From Sphaerochaeta sp. (lineage in GTDB: Bacteria > Spirochaetota > Spirochaetia > Sphaerochaetales > Sphaerochaetaceae), in contig DMAO01000366.1 of assembly GCA_003446545.1 (NCBI GenBank), positions 1-16,306 of the forward strand: a DNA stretch of 16,306 nt, in the 5' to 3' direction. A program made the position numbers and the translations under genes. This document shows positions 1 through 7,059 of this stretch, in pieces. The notes beneath the pieces were generated by a model. It searched no databases, was not told the DNA's origin, and saw nothing but the letters and a program-made list of their open reading frames with translations. How positions within the stretch are numbered: position 1 is the stretch's first letter; each line of letters opens with the position of its first letter.

Positions 1-347
1 ATCTCCGTCTTTTTAAACCCTCGCAGTTCAAGTCCAAACCCGATGTTCTGGGCTACGGTAAGGTGAGGGAAGATAGCATAGGACTGGAATACCATTGAGG
101 AGTCGCGTTTGTTGGCTGGCAGGTCGTTGACCAGCTTGCCATCAATATAGACATCACCCTTGGTCTGCTGCTCAAACCCGCTGATGATTCGTAAGGTTGT
201 GGTCTTTCCACACCCCGAGGGGCCAAGGAAGGTGACCATCTCCCCTTCTCGGATTTCAATGTTCACATTCTTTACCGCTGTGAACTCTTTACTTGTATCG
301 TCTTGATCGGTGAAGATCTTAGTCACATTAACCAGTGTTACACTCAT
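1..347 (-). CDS. ABC importer ATP-binding subunit (N-terminal part; gene continues past the window edge)
   Basis: This is the ATPase that would power the importer whose permease and binding protein lie just upstream on the same strand. Only the first 115 residues are visible. Residues 42-49 form the Walker A loop GPSGCGKT, followed by TTLRIISGFE, and the Q-loop (MVFQSYAIFPHLTV) lies at 85-98 with Gln88. The signature motif, Walker B and any C-terminal regulatory domain are outside the window. The layout matches the FbpC/PotA/CysA class. The ATG at 347 is chosen because AGGAG overlaps the permease stop codon and sits about 10 nt upstream; the permease stop and this start are 14 nt apart, so the two are cotranscribed. 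Placement in an ABC importer is secure. The substrate is not shown by this subunit. Confidence 0.93.
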   Translation of the reverse strand, partial: MSVTLVNVTKIFTDQDDTSKEFTAVKNVNIEIREGEMVTFLGPSGCGKTTTLRIISGFEQQTKGDVYIDGKLVNDLPANKRDSSMVFQSYAIFPHLTVAQNIGFGLELRGFKKTE

Positions 348-361
348 GCTTTATACTTCTC

Positions 362-2056
362 CTAACGGATGAGGATGGAACTCTTCGTATGATATTTTAC
401 CCGTAAGAACAGCTTGATGACTGACATAGCCACCAAGATGATGGCAACCAAAATGAGGCTGAAAGCAGCAGCGGAGCCTATGCGTCCGCTTTCTACCTGG
501 CTCATAATCTGTACAGTCATGAGTTTCCATCGTGCTGAAACCAGGAAGATAGCAGCGCTGATAGCTGTCATACTCCTGACAAACGAGTAGAGCAAGGCGC
601 TGAAAAAAGCTGGGATCATAAGGGGCAGGGTAACCTTTCGGAAGGTTGTATTGGTGTCAGCACCCAAGTCGATGGCAGCCTCCTCGATGGATGGGTCTAT
701 CTGGCTAAGTACAGCTACGCCCCCCTGCACCCCTACAGGAAGATAGCGGAAGATGAAATTCAACAGCAATATGGCAAGGGTCCCAGTAAGATAGAAAGGG
801 GTCTGGTTGAAGGCAAGGATATACCCGATACCAACTACTGTCCCAGGGACGGCAAAGCTCAGCATGCTGGAAAACTCCATAAACTTTCTTCCCATAAAGT
901 TCTTCCGAACCACAAGGAAGGCAATGACCATGCCAAGCACACCAGCTATCGGAGTTGAAAGTCCTGCGATGACTATGGTATCGAGCACCGATTCGAAGCC
1001 TACCCTGAAAACGTACACAAAGTTATCAAGGGTAAGTTTTGCGCTATTACCCCATGAGGAGGCAAAAGCGCCCCAAACTATGCTTGCGTATACAAGGATG
1101 ATAAAAAAAGCGATTACACAGCAGACAGCAAACAGGAGCCATCTGGCCTGTTTGCTCACCATGGTATTCGAAGACTGGGTAGGTTTTCCGGTAACTGTCA
1201 CATACTGTTTTTTGCTGACCCAATATTTTTGCAACATATACGCCGATACAGAGGGAACCAAGAGAATGAAAGCCAACGCAGAGCCCTTGGCAAAGTTACC
1301 CATTCCTGTAATTTCCAAGTAAGCCTGGACAGAGAGAATTGGGAATTGGGCGCCTGCAAGTACCAAAGGGTTACCAAAGTCAGCGAGGGACTCCACAAAC
1401 AGTACCAGAACAGAACTGGCTATACCCGGAATCGACAGAGGAAGGGTCACCTTACGGAATATGGTAAAACGGTTACCTCCAAGATCCATCGCAGCATCTT
1501 CGAGAGTCGGGCTGATGGACTCCAACACTCCGCGTAAGGTGATATATGCCACAGGAAAAAACGTTAGGACCTGGGCAAAGAGTAGCCCTTTCGGTCCATA
1601 TGCATTGGCATTTTCCATACCTAGTATGGTTGAGCTGACGAAGCCGTTGCGCCCAAAGAGCATGACCACAGCAAGGGCTCCGATAAAGGGAGGACTGATA
1701 ATGGGGATGGTGGCAATGAGGTTGAAAAACCTATGGCCTCTGATGTTTGCACGAGTCAGTGAGTAGGCAAAGATATATGCTATGAAAGTACCGATGGTAG
1801 CGGTAGCGAACCCCATCCATAGGGAGTTCCATAGCGCCTTCATATAGTAGCCATTGCTGTAGGTGATTACTGAGGTGAAGTTATCGAAAGAAAACCGCCC
1901 ATCAACCTGAAAGCTGACGATACAGACTTTCAACAGAGGATAGATAATGAAGAGTATGAGGGCGAGCAGCAGAACGACTATAACGCACAGCAACAAGGGA
2001 TCCTTGCTGAGCTTTACCAAGCCATGCCACTTACGTTTCGCAAAGGTTTTGATCAT
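362..2056 (-). CDS. ABC importer permease, fused double domain (FbpB/AfuB-like)
   Basis: This is the inner-membrane channel of the importer, 564 residues. It carries two BinPD-type permease halves in one chain, as in FbpB/SfuB of Fe3+ importers, rather than two separate subunits. Each half is strongly hydrophobic and has an EAA loop that docks on the ATPase: EDAAMDLGGNRFTIFRKVTLP near residues 186-206 and EEAAIDLGADTNTTFRKVTLP near 455-475. A reading frame open further upstream reaches 2134, but the ATG at 2056 has GAGG 5 nt before it and gives a normal basic N-terminus (MIKTFAKRK) ahead of the first membrane helix, so I use it. The binding-protein gene ends 87 nt upstream and a 13-bp hairpin lies in that gap. 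The fused layout favours Fe3+-type substrates, but related systems carry phosphonates or other solutes. Confidence 0.92.
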   Translation of the reverse strand: MIKTFAKRKWHGLVKLSKDPLLLCVIVVLLLALILFIIYPLLKVCIVSFQVDGRFSFDNFTSVITYSNGYYMKALWNSLWMGFATATIGTFIAYIFAYSLTRANIRGHRFFNLIATIPIISPPFIGALAVVMLFGRNGFVSSTILGMENANAYGPKGLLFAQVLTFFPVAYITLRGVLESISPTLEDAAMDLGGNRFTIFRKVTLPLSIPGIASSVLVLFVESLADFGNPLVLAGAQFPILSVQAYLEITGMGNFAKGSALAFILLVPSVSAYMLQKYWVSKKQYVTVTGKPTQSSNTMVSKQARWLLFAVCCVIAFFIILVYASIVWGAFASSWGNSAKLTLDNFVYVFRVGFESVLDTIVIAGLSTPIAGVLGMVIAFLVVRKNFMGRKFMEFSSMLSFAVPGTVVGIGYILAFNQTPFYLTGTLAILLLNFIFRYLPVGVQGGVAVLSQIDPSIEEAAIDLGADTNTTFRKVTLPLMIPAFFSALLYSFVRSMTAISAAIFLVSARWKLMTVQIMSQVESGRIGSAAAFSLILVAIILVAMSVIKLFLRVKYHTKSSILIR

Positions 2057-2098
2057 GGATACCTCATGAAGAAGAGATGAGAAAACAAAGAGAAGAGA

Positions 2099-2128
2099 AT
2101 CGGCGATGTGCAAAAGCACACCACCGAT
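2099..2128 (-). terminator. Intra-operon hairpin between binding-protein and permease genes
   Basis: The minus strand forms a 13-bp stem (11 Watson-Crick pairs, 2 G-T wobbles) closed by a TTTT loop at 2112-2115, followed by a pyrimidine-rich tract containing TTTGTTTTC. It lies 15 nt after the binding-protein stop codon. By analogy with other ABC importer operons it could act as a partial terminator, or protect the upstream mRNA from 3' decay, so that binding protein exceeds permease. The fold is seen in the sequence; the role is inferred. Confidence 0.7.
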
Positions 2129-2143
2129 ACACACAATTTGGGA

Positions 2144-3169
2144 TTATTTAGATGCGGAGAGAACTTCGCTGACCCAACGTTCCACCAACTCAGCCTTACG
2201 GGAACTGTAGAGAGCAAGATCAATCCCAACCACATCCAAGGAGGAGAAAGCTGGCATGATAGGATCAATCTCAGCATCATCGATGACGGGGTAGAAATAC
2301 GTTCCGGTCGATTTGAGAACATCCTGACCCTTCTTGCTGATTAGCCAATCCATGAAAATCTTGGCAGCCTCATAATTCTTGGCTCCCTTGAGAATCGATG
2401 CGGCGGGGAACTCAAAGCCGAAACCTTCGGTTGGGAAGACAATCTCAACAGGCTGTCCATTGGCCTTCATCTGGAAGAATGCAGGAGAGAACTGAATGCC
2501 GATGGCTGCATCTCCGACATTAACACCCTTTGAAGGACCGGTACCAGAAGAGGTATAGGTCTGGATGTTGGCATTGAGCTTGGCCATATACGCAAAGGCT
2601 TCATCCTCACCCATAATCTCTATCAAGGAGTAGACCATGGTGGTGGCAGTCCCTGAAGCCTGTGGCGTTGGGACCTGGATCAGCCCTTTATACTCAGGTT
2701 TGAGCAAATCAGCCCAGCTCGTGGGCATGGGCGCCCCTCTTTTTGCAAGTGAGGTGGTATTGACACCAAAACATAGGGGGTTCATGTAGAAGCCTCTCCA
2801 ATAGCCATCGGCATCCTTGAACTCTTCGCCAAGGCCATCAAAGGAAGGCCCCTTATAGGGGACAGTCAATCCTTCCACCTTGGCTGTGACATGGTTGTCA
2901 CTGGGAGCCCCTAGCCAGACATCAGCCTGGGGTCTGCCACTCTCGGCCTGAATCCTCGTAAGGGCAGGTCCTGAGGAAAGTTGTACAAAACTTGTCTTGA
3001 TGCCGGAATCTTTGGTAAAGGCATCGAGAATCTTCACAGCATTCGCTTCATCGACACTTGCATATACGACCAATTCCTTGGCAGCAGCCCCATCGTCCTT
3101 AGATCCTTGCGCAACAAGCGGTGAGAGAACCATCAACGCTACAAACAATAAAAGCAGAGTCTTTTTCAT
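2144..3169 (-). CDS. Periplasmic solute-binding protein, FbpA-like family 1
   Basis: This is a 341-residue extracellular solute-binding protein that delivers substrate to the permease encoded downstream. Residues 1-21 are a signal peptide (MKKTLLLLFVALMVLSPLVA, cleavage near AQG). No lipobox Cys is present, so it is probably soluble in the periplasm. The mature part has the two-lobed family pattern: LVVYASVDEANAVKILDAF near 33-51, a PQADVWLGAP stretch at 80-89, SWADLLKPEYKG at 151-162, and a C-terminal IFMDWLISKKGQ segment. In Fe3+-binding FbpA proteins two adjacent Tyr residues in the second half hold the metal. The region I would align with them reads FSPAFFQ (227-233), so that dyad appears to be missing and Fe3+ is not assured. 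The ATG at 3169 is chosen over a TTG 12 nt upstream because TTGGAGG, which contains that TTG, is the ribosome binding site. Confidence 0.9.
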   Translation of the reverse strand: MKKTLLLLFVALMVLSPLVAQGSKDDGAAAKELVVYASVDEANAVKILDAFTKDSGIKTSFVQLSSGPALTRIQAESGRPQADVWLGAPSDNHVTAKVEGLTVPYKGPSFDGLGEEFKDADGYWRGFYMNPLCFGVNTTSLAKRGAPMPTSWADLLKPEYKGLIQVPTPQASGTATTMVYSLIEIMGEDEAFAYMAKLNANIQTYTSSGTGPSKGVNVGDAAIGIQFSPAFFQMKANGQPVEIVFPTEGFGFEFPAASILKGAKNYEAAKIFMDWLISKKGQDVLKSTGTYFYPVIDDAEIDPIMPAFSSLDVVGIDLALYSSRKAELVERWVSEVLSASK

Positions 3170-3201
3170 AGGTACCTCCAAAAAGTCTATATGAATACTC
3201 T

Positions 3202-3229
3202 ATTTTAGCATTGATACATGGGATAGCAA
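3202..3229 (-). promoter_or_regulatory. Predicted promoter of the ABC importer operon
   Basis: On the minus strand, TTGCTA (3229-3224) is followed by a 16-nt spacer and TAAAAT (3207-3202), with TGC directly before the -10 (extended -10). Transcription would begin near 3195, giving a leader of about 26 nt that contains the TTGGAGG site. I see no convincing Fur box. No terminator separates this promoter from the upstream gene ending at 3301, so some read-through is possible. Confidence 0.5.
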
Positions 3230-3300
3230 GTGAACGAATTCGATATAAAAGAGCAAAATAGTTCCAGATAACACATTAGAACAAATATACAGGCTTGGTA

Positions 3301-3744
3301 TTAGGGGTTGAGCGTAATGGAAACCAGGGTGTATACCCCTTGGGATATCTCTACCCAGACAAACGTTCCATAGCGCATTTCTTCGCCATACCTGAAGGGG
3401 ACTGAGATACTGTCCCGACCCTTGATGGCCTTTCCCAAGGAAAACCTAGTCTGGGGAAGCAGAAGGGAAAGCTCCTTGTCAAAGGTACGGACAAATGCAA
3501 ACCGAACATCCTGGGAAACATACTTCTCTACCCAATCAAGGGAGTAAGGGGTTGCAAGGGCCTGGGCTGTATAGGCCTCACTGGAAAGCGGTTCCGGCTG
3601 GATCAACTGTCCAATTGCAAGGTCCTGACCAAGTTGGGGTTCATCAGAGGTAAAGGAGAGCTGTGTGGAGAGCGGTAACGCTGTCACTGGTGATATCATC
3701 AGCAGACAAACAAGGACAAGACATAAACCATTGTGTTTATTCAT
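3301..3744 (-). CDS. Small exported protein of unknown function
   Basis: A 147-residue protein I do not recognise. Residues 1-22 look like a type I signal peptide (basic start MNKH, hydrophobic core LCLVLVCLLMI, cleavage near VTA-LP). No lipobox is evident: the two Cys residues lie inside the hydrophobic core and are not followed by a cleavage context. The mature part is about 125 residues with no further membrane segment and ends in alternating strand-like sequence (YGTFVWVEISQGVYTLVSIT), suggesting a small beta-rich periplasmic domain. I start at ATG 3744 rather than an in-frame TTG at 3771, which would put charged residues and an extra stretch before the signal peptide. There is no Shine-Dalgarno sequence before either start; a promoter is positioned so that transcription would begin at the ATG. 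Coding status is moderately sure, function unknown. Confidence 0.72.
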   Translation of the reverse strand: MNKHNGLCLVLVCLLMISPVTALPLSTQLSFTSDEPQLGQDLAIGQLIQPEPLSSEAYTAQALATPYSLDWVEKYVSQDVRFAFVRTFDKELSLLLPQTRFSLGKAIKGRDSISVPFRYGEEMRYGTFVWVEISQGVYTLVSITLNP

Positions 3745-3750
3745 ATCTAT

Positions 3751-3779
3751 TGTGTAGACGATGAGTTTCAATTTGTCAA
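3751..3779 (-). promoter_or_regulatory. Predicted promoter giving a leaderless transcript of the small exported protein
   Basis: On the minus strand a consensus TTGACA (3779-3774) is followed by exactly 17 nt and TACACA (3756-3751), a weak -10. Six nucleotides later comes the ATG at 3744, so the expected first transcribed base is the A of the start codon. The 15 nt before the ATG hold no GGAG-like sequence. Confidence 0.45.
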
Positions 3780-3919
3780 ATAAAAACAGTACTATGGACC
3801 AATATAGACTGGTTCTAGATGGTATCTGGGAATTTTGAGGAGTTCACAATTGCCCAAAGTATACCAAAAAAACCGCTGTGGATTTAAGGAGGCTAAAACG
3901 AGGGGCAAAAATTCTTGGT

Positions 3920-3948
3920 TTGTGGCCTTATATGCATTACAATATAAT
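3920..3948 (+). promoter_or_regulatory. Predicted hppA promoter
   Basis: TTGTGG (3920-3925), a 17-nt spacer and a perfect TATAAT (3943-3948) predict a start near 3955 and a leader of about 45 nt. An overlapping alternative, TTGGTT (3915-3920) with TACAAT (3938-3943), is also 17 nt apart. A GAGGA ribosome binding site lies about 8 nt before the hppA ATG. Confidence 0.55.
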
Positions 3949-3979
3949 TCATGGGGTATAGCACCATATGTATTACATT
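3930..3979 (+). repeat. Pair of imperfect 14-bp direct repeats around the hppA transcription start
   Basis: ATATGCATTACAAT (3930-3943) and ATATGTATTACATT (3966-3979) match at 12 of 14 positions and begin 36 bp apart. The first copy runs into the -10 element and the second lies in the leader, so the pair brackets the predicted start site. That placement would suit a repressor or activator operator, but chance similarity of AT-rich DNA is possible. Confidence 0.4.
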
Positions 3980-3999
3980 AATTTATAGAGGAATACAAT

Positions 4000-6150
4000 A
4001 TGATTGGATTTGTTATCATCGTTGCAATAGGAGCCATAGTATTTGCCGCGGTCAACTACTATGGCGTGAAGAAAAAGAATGCCGGAACTGAAGAGATGCA
4101 ACAGATTGCTGCTGCTATCCAGGAAGGGGCAAGAGCCTTCTTGGTGCTCGAGTATTCAGTTATCATTAAGGTTTCTGTTGTCATCGCCATTCTCCTTGGG
4201 GTCGTCGTCTCCGTATCCAGTGCATTTGCCTTTATCCTGGGAGCTACCATGAGTGCCAGTGCTGGCTGGATTGGTATGAATATTGCTACGATAAGCAATG
4301 TACGGGTATCCAATGAGGCTCGACTTACGAAAAGCTTAGGTCAGACCTTGCGCGTAGCATTCAGAGGAGGTTCGGTCATGGGCCTCTGTGTCGGTGGCTT
4401 TGCCCTTCTTGGCCTTGCCATCGTCTACGTGGTGTTTGGCGTTCTGCTCAAGCAGGTATCGCCCGAAAACCTGGTATTCCACACTAACTGGCTGGGCATT
4501 TCAGACATCCCCTTCACAATGACCATCAGCTCCTACGCCCTTGGATGTTCCATCATAGCGATGTTCAACCGAGTAGGTGGGGGAATCTACACCAAAGCGG
4601 CTGATATGGGTGCTGACCTTGTAGGAAAGACTGAAGCAGGTATCCCTGAAGACGACCCGAGAAACCCAGCGACCATAGCTGACAACGTAGGGGACAATGT
4701 TGGGGATGTGGCAGGACTCGGATCAGACCTTTTGGAAAGTTATGTTGGGGCCCTTGTGTCTGCGATGATCTTGGCAGCATACATCTTTTTTTCCAACGGA
4801 GACATACCCGCATCCCTAGTTGCGAAGCTAATCTATGTACCTCTGCTCATAGCTGCAGTTGGTATCATCTCTTCCATGCTGGGTATTCTCTTCCTGCTGG
4901 TAAAGAAAGTCTCCGCGAACCCCCACAAGGAGCTCAATGCAGCGACCTTTATGGGCGCAGGCCTGACGATTCTTTCTTCAGGAGTCGTATCCTATCTTGT
5001 TTTCAGATCAGAGGACCTCAGCAACATCCATTTTGCTATGGGGGCCCTCTCACCCTGGGCCTGTGCAGTCCTTGGTATAGTAAGTGGTATTGTCATCGGA
5101 CAAATTGCCGAATACTACACCAGCTATGACTTCAAACCAACCCAGAAGATTGCCGCAAGTTCCCAGGAAGGGGCGGCCCTTACCATCACCGAAGGGATGA
5201 GTGTCGGTATGATATCTGTTATCGCACCCGTTCTGGTCCTGGGCTTTGCCATCATCGCAGCGAATGTCACAGCAGGGCTCTACGGAGTCGCGATGGCAGC
5301 CATCGGCATGCTGAGCTTTGTGACAGTGACAGTTTCTGTTGATACATTCGGACCCATTGCCGATAACGCCGGGGGCATAAGCGAAATGGCAAAACTGCAC
5401 CCTGATGTCCGAGGCATAACCGATAAGCTTGATGCAGTGGGAAATACCACTGCCGCCATAGGAAAAGGATTTGCCATAGGATCGGCAACACTTGCTGCCC
5501 TTTCGCTGTTTTCCTCCTATCTCTATGCACAGGCAGGCGAGAATATAGTCCATGGATCGGCGATGATGCTCAACATGGTAAACCCTCTTACCCTTGTAGG
5601 GGCTTTGGTTGGGGCTGCTCTTCCCTATCTGTTCAGTGGCCTGCTAATCGAAGCTGTTGCAAACGCAGCAAGAAAAATGGTTCAGGAAGTAAGGCGCCAG
5701 TTCAAGGCAGACCCTGGCATAATACTCGGGACCTCCCTTCCGGACTACAAGACCTGTATCAGCATCAGCAGTGCCGGGGCCCTGTCTGAGATGCGGGTTC
5801 CCGCCCTCATCTCCGTTGCGACTCCCTTGGTGACCGGCTTTATCTTCGGTGCTGAGTTTGTTGGTGGGCTGCTCATTGGAACAACACTCTCTTCTGTCAT
5901 GCTTGCCCTCTATACGGCAAATGCTGGAGGAGCGTGGGATAATGGAAAGAAGTATGTCGAAAACGGCCACTACGGTGGTAAAGGTTCCAATGCCCATAAG
6001 GCCGCTGTTGTAGGCGATACGGTAGGTGATCCTCTAAAAGATACCGTGGGACCATCCTTGGATATCCTGATTAAGATTATGGCAATTGTGTCCTTGATCT
6101 CGGTGTCCATCTTCAGCAAATATAACCTATTTTCCTTTCTTATGAAGTAA
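4000..6150 (+). CDS. hppA: K+-dependent ion-translocating membrane pyrophosphatase
   Basis: A 716-residue integral membrane enzyme that hydrolyses pyrophosphate and pumps Na+ and/or H+ across the inner membrane. Length and the many hydrophobic helices fit the 16-helix family. The family motifs are intact: GGGIYTKAADMGADLVGK from about residue 192, the substrate-binding DNVGDNVGD at 228-236, VDTFGPIADNAGG in the middle, and VGDTVGDPLKDTVGP near 670-684. In GNTTAAIGKG (481-490) the Ala485 and Gly488 positions are the signature of K+-dependent enzymes; K+-independent ones have Lys at the first. Asp243 and Glu246 in SDLLESY match the gate residues of the Thermotoga Na+ pump even in numbering, which favours Na+ pumping, though some H+ pumps share this. 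The ATG has a GAGGA site. An unknown gene follows after 16 nt in the same operon. Confidence 0.97.
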   Translation: MIGFVIIVAIGAIVFAAVNYYGVKKKNAGTEEMQQIAAAIQEGARAFLVLEYSVIIKVSVVIAILLGVVVSVSSAFAFILGATMSASAGWIGMNIATISNVRVSNEARLTKSLGQTLRVAFRGGSVMGLCVGGFALLGLAIVYVVFGVLLKQVSPENLVFHTNWLGISDIPFTMTISSYALGCSIIAMFNRVGGGIYTKAADMGADLVGKTEAGIPEDDPRNPATIADNVGDNVGDVAGLGSDLLESYVGALVSAMILAAYIFFSNGDIPASLVAKLIYVPLLIAAVGIISSMLGILFLLVKKVSANPHKELNAATFMGAGLTILSSGVVSYLVFRSEDLSNIHFAMGALSPWACAVLGIVSGIVIGQIAEYYTSYDFKPTQKIAASSQEGAALTITEGMSVGMISVIAPVLVLGFAIIAANVTAGLYGVAMAAIGMLSFVTVTVSVDTFGPIADNAGGISEMAKLHPDVRGITDKLDAVGNTTAAIGKGFAIGSATLAALSLFSSYLYAQAGENIVHGSAMMLNMVNPLTLVGALVGAALPYLFSGLLIEAVANAARKMVQEVRRQFKADPGIILGTSLPDYKTCISISSAGALSEMRVPALISVATPLVTGFIFGAEFVGGLLIGTTLSSVMLALYTANAGGAWDNGKKYVENGHYGGKGSNAHKAAVVGDTVGDPLKDTVGPSLDILIKIMAIVSLISVSIFSKYNLFSFLMK

Positions 6151-6166
6151 AAAAGAGGAGTGTGCG

Positions 6167-6940
6167 ATGTTGTATTATTATGTAGTATTTTCTCCTATTG
6201 AAGCTCTGATAGCTTCTCAACTCGAACCTAAGATGTTTGGTTCCTATATGGCAAGAGGTTCAAAGAAAGGCTCTGCAGAGAGGCTCATGTTTGCAGAGAT
6301 TACTAGCGGGTTTGGAGAGTATTTTGACTGGGACTATGCAAAGAGAAAATGCGTATCCCGTCCTGATGGCACCCTGAAGCACTCGCTGTACCTTTCCATC
6401 TATCGTGTCATCGAGCATATTCCCCTTGACCAATATAAGGATATTTATTTGGTAAATAAGGATGGATCAACGCTCAGGCTCTCGCAAGAGCCTTACAAAA
6501 AGCCAACCAACTGGGGTGGGTATGGCCTGTACAAGGAACATTGTCCGGTACACCCGTTCATTGCAAGTTCCCTGGAGCCAAAGGCCTTGGCTGACTACAT
6601 CATCAACGATACGGAAAAGAAGATCACTGTGCCTGCCATTATCTTCAACGATGTCACACGAATAAATTTCGATGAAAAAGAAGAGACTGGCAATATTGGC
6701 AGCATGTTCGAACGTGATCTTGAGCATGTGATCGAATGCATCAATGAGGTGAAAGACAAAGAGGACAAGATCACCAAGACCATCGACCGCTCTTTTGATT
6801 CAAAGTTCACCTACCAGATAATCGATACTGGCTTCTACATTGCAAAAGGAAAGAGCATCCTCTTCTACCCCATGCCCAGCCGAGAGGTACTCAAGGAGCT
6901 CAACTATGACTGGGGAAAGAGTGCAAACATCTTTTCCTAA
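6167..6940 (+). CDS. Conserved-looking cytoplasmic protein of unknown function, downstream of hppA
   Basis: A 257-residue protein I cannot place. There is no signal peptide and no clear membrane helix. The N-terminus (MLYYYVVFSPIEALIASQL) is only mildly hydrophobic and contains Glu. The middle is rich in aromatic and charged residues (FGEYFDWDYAKRK, YKKPTNWGGYGLY), and residues about 165-215 are highly charged and probably helical (ERDLEHVIECINEVKDKEDK). The ATG at 6167 has GAGGAG about 7 nt upstream. The gene starts 16 nt after the hppA stop and ends before a strong hairpin, so it is cotranscribed with hppA. That suggests, but does not prove, a link to the pyrophosphatase or the same growth condition. 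No catalytic motif is recognised. Confidence 0.85.
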   Translation: MLYYYVVFSPIEALIASQLEPKMFGSYMARGSKKGSAERLMFAEITSGFGEYFDWDYAKRKCVSRPDGTLKHSLYLSIYRVIEHIPLDQYKDIYLVNKDGSTLRLSQEPYKKPTNWGGYGLYKEHCPVHPFIASSLEPKALADYIINDTEKKITVPAIIFNDVTRINFDEKEETGNIGSMFERDLEHVIECINEVKDKEDKITKTIDRSFDSKFTYQIIDTGFYIAKGKSILFYPMPSREVLKELNYDWGKSANIFS

Positions 6941-6971
6941 GTCAAGGCTCTGAGGAATAGGGTATACGTAC

Positions 6972-7016
6972 ATGGGGGAGGGAGCTCTGCATTGGCTGCA
7001 GGGCCCCTTCCCCCAT
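6972..7016 (+). terminator. Long GC-rich terminator hairpin after the hppA operon
   Basis: A stem of about 20 bp with two single-base bulges (A6983, T7009) and one G-T wobble closes on the loop TTGGC (6992-6996). The base pairs GGGGG (6974-6978) with CCCCC (7010-7014), flanked by two A-T pairs. It lies 31 nt after the stop codon at 6940. The downstream tract is only weakly T-rich (ATTTCACTACTTT), so termination may be imperfect or need a factor. A promoter for the next gene starts 8 nt later. Confidence 0.7.
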
Positions 7017-7024
7017 TTCACTAC

Positions 7025-7053
7025 TTTACACAGCTCATGGTTGACCTTACTAT
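7025..7053 (+). promoter_or_regulatory. Predicted promoter giving a leaderless transcript of the HD-domain gene
   Basis: TTTACA (7025-7030), exactly 17 nt, then TACTAT (7048-7053). Six nucleotides later is the ATG at 7060, so the start codon would be the 5' end of the mRNA. The six bases are GCAGGT, which place AGG only 1 nt from the ATG, too close to act as a normal Shine-Dalgarno. An in-frame TGA at 7042-7044 rules out an earlier start. Confidence 0.5.
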
Positions 7054-7059
7054 GCAGGT

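Noticed and set aside
2057..2134. N-terminal extension of the permease to 2134
   Set aside because: The extension crosses the intra-operon hairpin and lacks a good ribosome binding site; the ATG at 2056 has GAGG.
3235..3242. CGAATTCG palindrome next to the -35 of the ABC importer operon
   Set aside because: Only 8 bp, does not extend outward, and does not match a Fur box; too short to call an operator.
3886..3892. AAGGAGG, a strong ribosome-binding-site-like sequence upstream of hppA
   Set aside because: No ATG, GTG or TTG follows at a workable distance, and it precedes the predicted promoter, so it would not be in the hppA mRNA.
5050..5553. A 167-codon minus-strand frame opposite hppA
   Set aside because: It is a shadow of conserved hppA codons with improbable Cys/His/Gly composition.
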